A stretch of DNA of 64,000 bases from Furcasterigmium furcatum (taxonomy: Eukaryota; Ascomycota; Sordariomycetes; Glomerellales; Plectosphaerellaceae): contig BCIA01000006.1 in NCBI GenBank assembly GCA_001599815.1, positions 4,156,961-4,220,960 on the forward strand, read 5' to 3'. Position 1 is the stretch's first letter, and the number at the start of each line of letters is the position of its first letter. A program made the translations under genes and the position numbers. The notes beneath the pieces are model-generated. The model saw nothing but the letters and a program-made list of their open reading frames with translations, searched no databases and was not told the DNA's origin. Shown in pieces: positions 50,560 to 61,183 of this stretch.

Positions 50560-52773
50560 TTACGACGGCATCGTCGAAACACTTCCAGCAACGAGAGTCG
50601 AAGCACCATCAGACAGTCCATCCAGAATTCCGCGGACAGATGGACCCGGCTGCGACCCTTTACCTGGCCTTGAGCCGTGGTTAATAACAGCAGGAGCAGC
50701 ACAGTCATCTAGGTATTGTGTCGTCTTTTCACCTCTCTCCTGGGCGACGGTGAGACCATTGCCGAACCAATTGAACATGTTGTCTCGTGTTTCAGGCATG
50801 CGAACGTATCGGAAGTCCTCGAATCTCGGGGTTTCCATGGCGCGCTGGGCATGGACCGAAGACCCGGGCCAGATTCCGACGACTTGGCCTGTTGCGCTGT
50901 TGCGCTTGAACCATGATTTGCACTGAAGTAAGGAGGCGACGTCTTAGCTCCCTCACAGGCAGAGGAATCATGGGGTGAATGCTTACGGGATAAGTGAAAA
51001 TGGTCTTCTCGAAATACTTCTCCGTATGTTTGCAGAAATCAAGATGAGCCTCCATACTACTCGTCTCAGCTCAGTCCGATGACAAGGGGGGCCGGACACT
51101 TACGTGGGCTCAAGAGACGCAATGTGTTCTCGTTGAAGCTTCTTGATACACTTGATGATGTACTCAACCACAAACTCGAGCATTGTCACAAAGCTCCCGG
51201 AGCCTGGCGCGCCTGCTGGTCCGAGGTACATGAAGAAGTTGGGAATGTTGGGAACGGTGATGCCCATGTATGCCTCTGGGCTGGGGTCCCACATCTGTTC
51301 GAGAGTGATTCCATCTCGGCCTGTGATAGGAGTATCTTGTGTGCTCCACGAACTATAAGTAGTCAGTTAGTGCTGAGCGTTCTACGACGCGGGTGCAGAG
51401 GGATGAGCCGCTCACTAGTCGAATCCAGTCGCGCAGATGATGGCGTCTACTTCGTGAAAGGCCCCATTCGTGTCGATAATCCCCGTCTCAGTGACCTTTT
51501 GGATGCCAGCCCCGATGAATGTGACATTGTCTTCGATCAAGGCTTCAAGATACCCCGGCCCAGGGGTCAGTCGTCGACAACCAGGAGGGAAGTCCGGAAT
51601 GAGAGACTCATAGATCTCAGGTTTTCTCTGAAGCTTCCTTTTCATGAAGGCGTCTGCTTCGATCCAGAATTGCTTCTGGACTTCCGAGCCCAGGAACGTT
51701 GACAGCTGGCTGTGGTTCATGACCCCCTCGACGCGATGACGGTAGTCCAAGTACTTTTGGGGGTCAGTGGAAAATTCATTTTGCTCTTCCGGAGTGTAGT
51801 CTACATACAGCTCATGGCGTTAGATAGCGTCTCAGGCTCGAATTGAGATGAACTTGCCTGCATTGATACCTCCACCAACCTCTGCTGCGTATCCGACAGG
51901 GCTGATCCAGGTCTTTCCCCTCATGTAATGGAGGATACGCCTAGCTTTGGGTTGTATGTGAGGTAGGACCTGGATTCCACTCGAGCCTGCGCCTATGAGT
52001 GCAACGGTCTTGTTTTCCCAAGTGAATTTCGGGTCCCACCCAGCGGTGTGCATGAGATCCCCTTTGAAAGTCCGCAAACCATCTATTTCAGGCCACCTCC
52101 ATTTGTTCAAAATACCAGTGCCTTTGAGTAGGATATCGGCTGTATCAGTTATGATCTGAATCTGTCAGCGAGGGTCTGAAATTCGTCTGTCACAGACTCA
52201 CAGCAACGACCTACCTTGTTACTCTTGAGATCCTTTACTGATACAGTCCACTTTTGTGCCGTCTCGTCCCAAACGGCCCTTTCGAAGAGATGGCCCAGCC
52301 GGACATACTTTTCAACATCATATCGCCAGGCGACGTCTTTCAGATACTGCTGGATCTCCGCGCCGCCGGCGTAGAACTTTGACCAGTTCGGGTTCCCAGC
52401 GAAAGAGTACTGGTACACGTGCGAAGGAACATCTAGACGTCACATTAGTTGCCTACACGACAAACAGAGTCATCTCTGGTCGCCTACCACACCCAACGCC
52501 AGCATACCTAGCATTCTTAGCGCTCAATAAGTTCAACAGGGAGGGGGACTTTTCTCGGGGTACATACGTGTTTTCATACCAGGTCCCCCCAATGTCGGGA
52601 TTCTTTTCGTAAATGACCAATTCCAAGTTGGGGATTCGCTGGGGGAATCTGATGGCCGTTAGGATTCCCGAAAATCCTGCACCGATGCAGATGACTTTGA
52701 TGGGCCGGGACTCGTCGATGGCCATGTCCTCTAAAGGGTTTCTGCGAGGCGTGGGCTTTGCGGACACTGTCAT
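50560..52773 (-). CDS. Baeyer-Villiger-type flavin monooxygenase
   Basis: Eight exons, 52568-52773, 52488-52507, 52215-52432, 51858-52155, 51416-51800, 51104-51352, 50987-51056 and 50560-50922, give 602 residues. Class B flavoprotein monooxygenases insert oxygen next to a ketone, using FAD and NADPH. The FAD Rossmann motif GAGFSG is at 31-36, the fingerprint FKGDLMHTAGWD at about 178-189 and the NADPH motif GAGSSG at 203-208. Exon 2 has only 20 nt and codes YAGVGC with split codons at both ends. The fourth intron starts with GCAAGT, a GC-AG intron (51801-51857), needed to join GGGINA to DYTPEEQ. The last 35 residues look low-complexity, and a further 3' intron (a GTAAAG follows GSRPG) would be possible. 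It opens the accessory cluster. Confidence 0.88.
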
Positions 52774-53201
52774 TGTGATTGAGATGGGACTGATGGTCTT
52801 GAGATAAATGTCGTCGGTGCGAAAAATGGTGGCACGATGCTGAATTACAAGAAGGGCCAGACCAAAGAGATAAATTGTGGCATGTATGTCTTGATTTTTT
52901 ATAGACGTCGGCGTCTCTGGCGAGCGGATTCATCGATAGCGAGAGGTGCAATGCTTCCTATCAATCGCTCAGAACGTCACAATTGCTTCTAGTAGTACCG
53001 ACCTGACTGAAACGGGCCGTTGTGCGACGGTTGGTAGAGCCAGGGGTCAAGACACCGCTTAACAACATCATTACCGAGTTGGGACGAAGTGCGGACAGCC
53101 GGTTGGGATCCCTGGGCCATGTATGGATGCCCAACTTATGAGCCTTTCTTCACTCTCTGACTTCCACCACATCACACCTTCAAACCCATAGCCCAACATG
53201 A
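52774..53201. promoter_or_regulatory. monooxygenase upstream region
   Basis: The 428 bp before the GMC remnant contain the monooxygenase promoter. An inverted repeat AGACG-N4-CGTCT (52903-52916) is the only obvious dyad; it could be a regulator site. Confidence 0.3.
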
Positions 53202-53624
53202 CAAAATCAGACCATCCGTGCTGGAGACGAATCCGGCTACGACTACCCAATCATCGTTGGTGGTACCGCTGGCTGCGTGATCGCCAGCCGGCTGTCTGGT
53301 TACCTCCCTTTAAGCCGGATTCTCCTGATCGAGGGCGGTCCGACAGATGTCGGTGATGACCCTGTTCTGATGCTCAACTGCCGCATTGGTACCATCGGAA
53401 CGAATCTCGAAGGGGTTTGGGAGTCGCACACACACCCCATGTGTTCGATTTTAGAGCCTCGCGTGTCGTCCCAAAAAGGCAAGAATTCGTTCTGGCGGGG
53501 AGAGTTAGTTGGCCAACCGCTGCGAACCCGTATTCCTGTGGAGTTCCGGCTTGCTTCGTGCATCCGATTGTTCAATCTCACGCTGCTCGGTATTATCATC
53601 GGCTTCGCGAGCTATTACATCTAG
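53202..53624 (+). pseudogene. GMC oxidoreductase N-terminal remnant
   Basis: The frame through 53238-53450 reads GYDYPIIVGGTAGCVIASRL, then LLIEGGPTDVGDDPVL, the FAD-binding start of glucose-methanol-choline oxidoreductases (normally IIVGGGTAGCVLASRL, so one Gly is missing). The only nearby ATG (53198) is in another frame, and the next codon upstream in the GMC frame is a stop. After about 75 residues similarity fades and the frame ends, while family members have about 600 residues. It is therefore a truncated, frameshifted relic. It lies between the monooxygenase and its neighbouring regulator, evidence of past gene loss in the cluster. Confidence 0.7.
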
Positions 53625-53757
53625 CACGAGTGCCATGTGGCATTGCTGATTCCTGCATGTAAAATCGGGTTGTCCAGCTCCGCCGCGGTGCCCGTCCCTC
53701 GCTCGTCGAACCCGTCAACTCCGCTCTTTGAACATCCTCTCCTGAACAAGTCTGAAA

Positions 53758-55158
53758 ATGAGAACTCGGCAAATTCGATTCGCCCCAGTGATCGAATGCG
53801 GCGTTGATCCGGCGTCACTCGCCAACAGACCAAGGCCGATGTCCCCCCGTCGGGTCAAGAGTCGCTCAGGCTGTCGGGAATGCAAACTCCGACACGTCAA
53901 ATGTGACGAGACGTTCCCCGTCTGTCGGAGGTGCCAGCGCCTCGGCACACTCTGTCAGACTCTTCTGCGGCTGGAGCAGTGGCAAGTCGAGGTTCCGTGG
54001 ATCTCAGAAGCATCATTGCTGGGCCCCAACGACGGGGTCCTGAAGCTTCCGTGCGTCAAAAAGAAGTTGCTGGGGTCGTGGTTCCAGACAACAAGCCGAA
54101 TCATGGTTCTTGACTGCGCCTGGAACCCGCTGTCGCTGCCCCTCTTGGAATACTGCGCCACCTCTCCCTCCTTGATACACGTGCTTCAAAGCATCACTGC
54201 CGGATATCAAGAGTTCTTCGTCACTTCCAAACTCGCTTTGAGCTTGGAAGAGCGTCACAATGCCCTCGTCACCTTACGAAGGGAACTTGAGACTCGGGGA
54301 AACCCAATCATTTCATACCTCCTTACCGCATATCTTCTCGGCGTCTCATCCACCTATCTCGATCACAATATATACGACTACGGCAAGGAACACCTACTTG
54401 CCACCCGAAACATGCTGGATTTCATCCTATCCGGCTCAGAGAGACAAGACAACGAGATCAAGGGGTTCATCACAGGCGCCTATGTGTACTGGGACATGAC
54501 ATGTGCTGTCTTGCTTGACCCATTTAACGACGTGTTCCCAAGCAACTATGCCATCTTTGAACATGTGCTATCTCTTGGGAACGAACAACACCCCATCACG
54601 GGGGTCTGTACATCTCTGTTTTACTTACTAGGAAGGCTCGGCCGGTATTACAGAGCTGCATTGGAGAGGGGGGCTCGGGACGACGCCGTCGAACGCCAGT
54701 TTGAGCAGACTCTACTGCGATGGGAAATGCCTTCGGGCCATCGATTTTGGGAGATCACCGCGATCGCATTTCGAAACCACGGCCTCATAATGTTGTACCG
54801 ATTATGGGGTCGGAACACCGGCGATGCCACCACGGAAGACAACGGAACGGATAGTATCACGCGAGAATACGCGGTGCGGACGATTGGTCTTCTCTCAGAG
54901 ATCCCCATGAGCTCTGAGTTTCTAGTCCTCCAGCCCATACCGTTGATGACAGCTGGCGCTGAGCTGAAAAGAGAGGATCACGAGCTGAGGAAAGTAGTGG
55001 TTGGCAGATTCAGGGCCCTGTACTCTTTTAATCGTGTGCCTGCGAGCCTGCATGCTATACAGCTGTTGGAAGAGCTGTGGGTGTTGAGAGATCGGGGTGT
55101 ATTGATGCCATGGGTTGAGCTGATGTTGAAGAAGAATTGGAGGCTGCGACTCGGGTAG
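53758..55158 (+). CDS. Zn2Cys6 transcription factor, cluster regulator 1
   Basis: A single exon of 466 residues. The N-terminal Zn2Cys6 cluster is complete: C39-x2-C42-x6-C49-x6-C56-x2-C59-x6-C66, preceded by SPRRVKSRSG. The rest is helical and fits the Fungal_trans_2 class, ending RFRALYSFNRVPASLHAIQLLEELW and KKNWRLRLG. The start at 53758 has AAA before ATG; a second Met (MSPRRVK, residue 28) is an alternative. The C-terminus closely resembles that of the partial gene at the right edge, so the two regulators are related and flank the cluster. It lies 1 kb from the monooxygenase, divergent, with the GMC remnant in between, and is a likely activator of the cluster. Confidence 0.88.
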   Translation: MRTRQIRFAPVIECGVDPASLANRPRPMSPRRVKSRSGCRECKLRHVKCDETFPVCRRCQRLGTLCQTLLRLEQWQVEVPWISEASLLGPNDGVLKLPCVKKKLLGSWFQTTSRIMVLDCAWNPLSLPLLEYCATSPSLIHVLQSITAGYQEFFVTSKLALSLEERHNALVTLRRELETRGNPIISYLLTAYLLGVSSTYLDHNIYDYGKEHLLATRNMLDFILSGSERQDNEIKGFITGAYVYWDMTCAVLLDPFNDVFPSNYAIFEHVLSLGNEQHPITGVCTSLFYLLGRLGRYYRAALERGARDDAVERQFEQTLLRWEMPSGHRFWEITAIAFRNHGLIMLYRLWGRNTGDATTEDNGTDSITREYAVRTIGLLSEIPMSSEFLVLQPIPLMTAGAELKREDHELRKVVVGRFRALYSFNRVPASLHAIQLLEELWVLRDRGVLMPWVELMLKKNWRLRLG

Positions 55159-55673
55159 TCTTTCATTGCGAGAGAAGGTTGCAAATTCACCACAAACGAG
55201 GCGACACGCCGTGCATGTGCCAGACCAATGTTTATATGTATTCATGTTAACACATCTATTCGATAGTAGCGGATGATGCGCAAGCTCGATGGCGTAATAT
55301 CGGCTGGATCGTCAACGAGAATGAGGCGGTTGGGTATTCGTGATCACCCTCTGGCATCGCGAGACATCAGCTGCCCTCCGAAGCAGTCGCATCCATGCTC
55401 TATCGGGTAAGAGGAATGGTGCTAAAATCGGCTGAGGATGGGCAAGAGGCCACTAACGTGCCTGGCCTCCGATGATTAGCGCCCGATACTTGCACATGTC
55501 ATTGCCGGATCTAGCCATTGTCCGGCCGGCCACCTGGGACGGCATGGCCGAGCTTTGGCACGTTTGATACTTAAACAAGATATCGAAGCACCTGTCGGAG
55601 AACATGGGCCAGGACAATCAGAAAGACGACAAAGTACAGGAATTATATCTACGAACCGCGCAAATCTTGTGAG
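55159..55673. other. spacer regulator 1 / cupin
   Basis: 515 bp between the regulator stop and the cupin start on the same strand. No gene. It holds the cupin promoter. Confidence 0.4.
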
Positions 55674-56505
55674 ATGGCTGCAAATACCATTGCCAATCTA
55701 CCCCCCATGGCCAACCATGACATCCCACCACCAGAAGCGTACTACCTCCCTCCCACGAAGTATGTTCCGAATAGCCCGATGCCACTCCTGGTGTACAGGA
55801 ACGTCTTGCCTCGGCCTCTCAGAGCCGAACTCTGCCAGAGGCTGATAGAGCAAAATGGCTGGGCCATAGCGGTACGTTCTTTGCATCAAAACAGTCTCCA
55901 ATCATCACCACATCCTGATAAGCCCCAGGGTTCTGTGTGGAAAGCACATCCAAAACGTCACTTTCATCCAAACAACCATGAGTGTTACGGTATGTGATCT
56001 TATTTCAAGATGCTCGAGCTGCAGAAAATAGTAATCCTTCAAAGATGCTGATATCAGGGCGTAGGCATTATCCAAGGATCATCTACCGTATGCATGGGAC
56101 TTGGCACCAGCGACACGGCAGAGCCCCGCGAGCCCCATGATCCAGACACACAAAAGCCAGGGTTGAAGATCACCCTTCACGCAGGCGATGTCATCGTCCA
56201 TCCTGCGGGAACTTCCCACGAGAATGTTCTTTGGGAAGGGGACTATCTCTACATGGCGTTTTTTGCAGGGGTGAGGTGCGTGTTCCGAAACAAAATGGAT
56301 TAACATGCTGACTTCACAGCCTGGACCAGCGAAATGGAGAACGGAGAATGGAACAAAGATGATGGATCTGAAGCGGATGAGACAGGAGACTCTGGCTGTG
56401 CCGATACCGGAGGATCCTGTTCTCGGGGGTGAGGGGTACTTGAAGCCCTTATGGCGAGATGCTCAGGAGAGATACTTTGACGGGGAGGCGTCTAACGACA
56501 CATAA
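55674..56505 (+). CDS. RmlC-like cupin protein
   Basis: Four exons, 55674-55871, 55929-55989, 56065-56270 and 56320-56505, give 216 residues. A single-domain cupin similar to bacterial YjlB. The metal-site motif HPKRHFHPNNHECYG (about residues 72-86) is completed by splicing, and the second half motif AGDVIVHPAGTSHENV follows. N-terminal YYLPPTKYVPNSPMPLLVYRNVL is typical. Histidines for metal binding are present (HFH, NNHE, SHE), so it may be an isomerase, dioxygenase or binding protein. No substrate can be named. The fourth exon begins after GCAGGG with a GTGAGG donor. It is one of the tailoring or catabolic genes of the accessory cluster, same strand as regulator 1 and the reductase. Confidence 0.85.
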
Positions 56506-57157
56506 GGATGGACACACACTGGCACTCCATTGCATTCAGGACTGACTACAGTGGAAATTGCTACTGCATCCTTTAAATCACCAGCCAGGGACATGCGAAT
56601 TGATCAAATGCCCAACTTTTGCTTGAAAGCTTCTCTGCTTGAGCCAGCGAAGGAGAAATTGTTCTCTGGGACCGCCTCGCAGGATGCTCGATGTGGCTAA
56701 TTCCCTCGTATCACCCCCTCAAAGATTGGCTGTTATCTTGTTAGCATCGGCAATGATGAGTTCCGAGGGGCAACTGGTCCAGCGCAGCGCGTAGTGCCTT
56801 TTGGGTACTATGCCGAGCGATAACAAGCGGCATCGCAAGCTTTCGCTTGTAGGTCCAACAAGGAAAGTTTAGACCTAAGTACTACGTAATGGTGTGCTAG
56901 AGAGGCGCACTACGATAAGACCTAACAGGGGACCTTGATCAGCCTGATTCTGTCTGCCCAGCTTCACTGAGCTGGATATCTCTAGATGCATGCAGCCGAA
57001 CGAACCTGATGACCATGAATGACGAATCAAGGAATGGTTTCATGCAAGCCAGCCTGTCACTTTATGGGCCCACTATCCCCGCCCCCGGGCCTATAGACAT
57101 CAACACCTCCGTCGACGCATCCGATGGATTCATCTTTCCCACATTCTCCGTGCCATC
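56506..57157. other. spacer cupin / NmrA-like reductase
   Basis: 652 bp, no gene recognised. A small imperfect hairpin (GCAAGC-TTTC-GCTTG type) lies near 56836-56850. The final 100 bp are the likely leader of the reductase. Confidence 0.4.
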
Positions 57158-58163
57158 ATGGATCAACAACAGCCCGCGATAGTCCTAGCCGGCACTGGCA
57201 ACATCACACAGTACTTGGCTGACGAGTTTCTTCATGCCGGCTGTTATGATCTCCATGTAATTTGCAGGACAGACCGACCCTTCTTTCACAAACCCGGCAT
57301 CTCTCAGCACTTGATCAAGGGATATACCAAGGACGAAATCCTCCCCATTCTCGATCGAATCAGTGCCACTGCCATCATTTCCGGCCTGGCTACTGACGAC
57401 CCGGCCACATATACATCCATTCACCAGTCATTGCTCACTGCATGCGAGGCCTCCAGGTCTTGTAAGCGGCTGATACCGAGCGAATTCATTGGCAACCTCC
57501 GAAATTTTGAGGGCATTCCTCGAGATGCTTACAAGGCGCGCAAGGACTTCCGACAAGCACTGAAAAATCAGTCCACCGTCAAGTGGACGCTGGTCAATCA
57601 GGGCTGGCTGGCTGACTACTTCGTCCTTCCCGTGGACGGCGTCCTAGGAACTCACATTCGTCCATTCCCTCAGGGCTGGCCCATTGATTTCGAACAGCGG
57701 ACTGTTCGCGTCATCGGCTCCGGCGAAGATTTGGTAACATGGACGGCATGTCGGGATATGGCCAAGGCCGTGGTCAGGTTGATGTCTGTCGAAGACTGGC
57801 CAGACCACACCTACGTTTTTGGCGAAACGACGACGTGGAACAAAGTCTTTGAGAAGGTCGAGAGATTCCATGGCTGCACCTTCAAGGTAAGGATGAAACA
57901 CAACCACATCCCAAAGCCAGCCTGTGCTTACACGAAGATAATAGCGGATTCCTCGTTCAAGAGAGCAGATCGAGGAAGATCTGGGTCAGACAGAGGACGA
58001 AGCCAAGCGCTACATGGCCAACATTGACGAGTTCTCGCTGGGAGGCGCCGGAGCGGTGCAGATGGACGAAGCTATGGCGCAGCGAGAGCGATTTTTCTCT
58101 GGGATACATTTTCGAACCATTGACGAAGTCCTTGAGAGCTCCAAGCAGGTAGACATACTGTAA
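57158..58163 (+). CDS. NmrA-like / isoflavone-reductase-type NAD(P)H oxidoreductase
   Basis: Two exons, 57158-57886 and 57969-58163, give 307 residues. The atypical short-chain dehydrogenase fold starts with AIVLAGTGNITQYLADEFL, a Gly-rich dinucleotide motif, followed by RLIPSEFIGNLRN and KWTLVNQGWLADYFV, which are characteristic of the isoflavone reductase/NmrA group. An acceptor pair GAGCAG allows exon 2 to start at 57966 or 57969, a one-residue (Gln) difference. In fungal clusters such enzymes reduce C=C or C=O groups, but some act only as NADP sensors. Position between the cupin and the P450 suggests a redox step in the same pathway. Confidence 0.83.
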
Positions 58164-58435
58164 CTCGAAAAGTTTAGGGCAATGAACAGTCTTTTGACAC
58201 CTCTACCGATAAAGCATATCTAAAACGAGATATACCGCCGGAAACAAAGTACTTTTGCGCCTCTTCTGATCACTAGTACTCTGTGGCTTCGCCTTGGATA
58301 TAAAATATCTCAGCTATTTTCATGATGAGAGGTATCTAACGATGGCCCAAAACGCATCACAGGTTTCATGGCCGCTCCGAGCGCCAATATTACCTACCCA
58401 GTGCTTCAGAGTAGTACAAAAAGGCTCCATACTAC

Positions 58436-60077
58436 CTAAGGATGCATGGCAGTGAACTTGATTTCCACCTTGTGCCCCTTGGGACCTGCGAGATAGGAAT
58501 CCAAGAGCTCCATGCTGCCAGTCTTATGAATGCTGGTCTGGAAGTTGGTGTAGATGCTTCCGACCGCATGTTTCATGGCTACACCATCAAGAAACGTCAG
58601 TAGGTCCGTAGAATGACGGCAAGGCTGGGGTATTTGTTTGTTGTTACTCACAGAACCAGGCAAAGTTGCTTCCAATGCACATTCGGCCGCCGCTTCCGAA
58701 TGCCCAAAACCAGCGCCTCATCGCAGCGAGTTGTTCTCTTTCCGCAGTGACCCATCGATCTGGGTTCCACGTTTCGGGCTCGGGGAATATCTCCGGGGTA
58801 CGATGCAGAGAGTAGGCGTAGCACTGCACGGTTGTTCCAGCGGGGATGTTCTCGTAGCCGCCCAGTGTGCAGGATCGAGGGACCTTGCGTGGTTGCCCGC
58901 CCGGGACGGAAGGATACAAGCGTAGAGTTTCCATAATGACGGCCTCTAGGTAGGGAAGAGCATCGACGTCCTTGGGCAAAGGCATGTTGGGTTCCCCAGC
59001 CTCATTAGGGGACAGCGGGAGAACCAGTGGCGGCTCAAGAGTGAGCAGCTCCTCTCGGAGCTTCTTCTGAATCTCAGGGCTTCGGGAAAGCTCGTAGTAG
59101 ATGTAGGCCAAGGTGTTGCCGCTCGTCTCGTGCGCCGCCGAGTTGTGGGCGAACATGTCACTGGCAATCTCAAGGCGGTTGGGGTAGTTCTCAGCCTTGA
59201 CTCCAGCTCCCATGTCTGTCATGGACTTGGCTGCCTGGGCGAAGACGACGGGCTTATCGTCCTCGGGGAGCTCTTCGCCAGACTGTAGCATCTTGTATGC
59301 ACCGTCGCATTTCTCCAGGTTCCAGTTCTCGATATCGTGGAAACCTGAGTCGACTTTGCGCGGTATCATCCCGATCGTCTTGAAGAGTGTGTTGAGGCTG
59401 GGGAACTCGTATTGCCAGAATGTGTAGGGTGCCGCAGCGAAGAAGCCATCCAGGTAGAGCCTACGCTCACGTTTGTCTTGCAAGAGGTTGCTGGCCAAGC
59501 GCCGGCCAAATTGCCATTGTATGAAAGAATCCATCGAGTAGGAGTAGCTGGTCTCGAGCATTTCCAAGGGCTTCCCTGACCGGGCCGCTTCGGAAATGAT
59601 TGGCAGGAGACGACCAAACAAAACGTCGCGGAGAGCACCACGGGCGGTGGTCGAGCTGAGGACGAATGACTTGGAGAAGGTATTGGAGACGAGGCGCTTC
59701 CTGGCGGAGTGAACGGCGTTATCCTCGAAGGTGAAAATGTTTTCGGTGTCGTAGTTGACAAATCCTCGGGTGTAGAAGTCTGTCTTGGGAAACCCCCCCA
59801 AGTAGATCGGCTTCAGTCCGTCCTCAAAACAGTTGAGACTCAACAGGCTAGGTCCGAGCCGTAAAGCTTTTCCCTTGGCCATGTGGTTCTCGTAGACTAG
59901 GCGGTTCTCCTTGTGGACGAGCCGGACGTACCACAGCCAGAAGGGAGCGAAGTGACAGGACCAATGCGGCGTGGGAATTTTAGAGAGAGGCGAGAAGAAT
60001 GTCTGGTAAACGACATTATACAACCCCCCAGCAACCATGGCAATGGCGGTGGCCACTGCAGCTTGGAGCGCGATCAT
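58436..60077 (-). CDS. cytochrome P450 monooxygenase
   Basis: Two exons, 58652-60077 and 58436-58578, give 522 residues. I start at the ATG at 60077; the open frame upstream begins only with TTG. The N-terminus MIALQAAVATAIAMVAGGLYNVV is an ER membrane anchor, followed by the Pro hinge SPLSKIPTPHW. Helix I has AHNSAAHETS, helix K has ETLR, the PERF-like region is WNPDRW, and the haem loop FGSGGRMCIG contains the thiolate ligand C467. All P450 hallmarks are intact. The last exon adds SMKHAVGSIYTNFQTSI and a short tail. Family not assigned. It is convergent with the reductase and belongs to the accessory cluster. Confidence 0.92.
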
Positions 60078-61183
60078 GTCGGACTTGAAGAAGCTGAAAG
60101 AGGAAAGAATCGAGAGGGTGGTTTTCAAGATTCTCTGCAATGGGTTGACTGGATGCTCAGTTGTCCTCGCGAATCGAGAGCCAAAAAAAAGACGAGTATG
60201 AGCCTAGGGCGCGGTACAGAGCCATGGGGATTGTGACGGGCGAATAGAACAAAGTATTTACTTATTAAACTTATTTCCGCACCTCGATTTGCGAGCTTGA
60301 GCTACTAGAAAAATGAACTTTGGGATCATGCAAGACGAGCCCTTCAACTGCCCAGGCTGGTAAGGACTGGCGAGGCTGATCGCTTTGAGATCTGGGCTCC
60401 AGAGTTTCTCCGTCTTGACGCGCTTACTGCTCATGGAAAGTTACCGAGTTGGCACCAGCTGCGTGTGTGTGACGTTTTATCGCCGGCATTGCCTAAGCAC
60501 TGCTCCCCATTTGCTCCTTCGGGCCAACTCCCCGTAACATCTTTGACTGTGAGCACGAGGTCCGCTATTTTCTCTGTCGATCTTCCTCGCCATCGCTGCC
60601 GCACTCTCAACCAGCCTGTCGTCTTGTCGCTGGTAGGCTGGTTAACATCTCGCAACCCTGCCAGAACAGGAAGTGCCCACATCTTCTACTCGGCGTACTA
60701 CCACGCTATACTAGTAGCCCGCCACCCCCGCTCGCTCTCCCAGACGAAAACATGGATGGAACCCGAATCTCAGTTGAGGTGGCATGGTGGTCAACGCTGG
60801 GAACGGGGTCAGGGGTGAGGTGCAATTATATGTGGATCCACGGATGAAAGGGGAATGGTCTGCCTTCCTCTTTCGGCCAATTGGCGAGACCCCGCGCCTG
60901 TCCATCGCGGTGTGGTTGGATGCTCAGATGGAAACTCCAACAACCCCTACCTTCATGCCTGACTTGCCTTCGCGGACACAGAATTCTGTATGGGTCTATC
61001 AGATAGATGGAAATTTGGTGTCGATTTCAGCAGGACTGACTGTGATGATAACACAATAATCTGGGCGCCTTGGCCGCCAAAGTCCTCCAAGACCTTCCAA
61101 CCGCAGTTGCTCGGAATCGGAATTCCACATTAATGCCATATTGGATTGAAAACAAGCATGGCCGTAACCCAGTCTGGTTCAGT
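60078..61183. other. spacer P450 / permease
   Basis: 1106 bp between the P450 start and the permease 3' end, both on the minus strand. It contains the P450 promoter. Open frames at 60465-60818 and 60784-61059 have no recognisable domain and are probably chance. Confidence 0.4.

Noticed and set aside
60078..60140. Extension of the P450 N-terminus to 60140
   Set aside because: The extension begins with TTG and has no ATG; the anchor helix follows directly after the Met at 60077.
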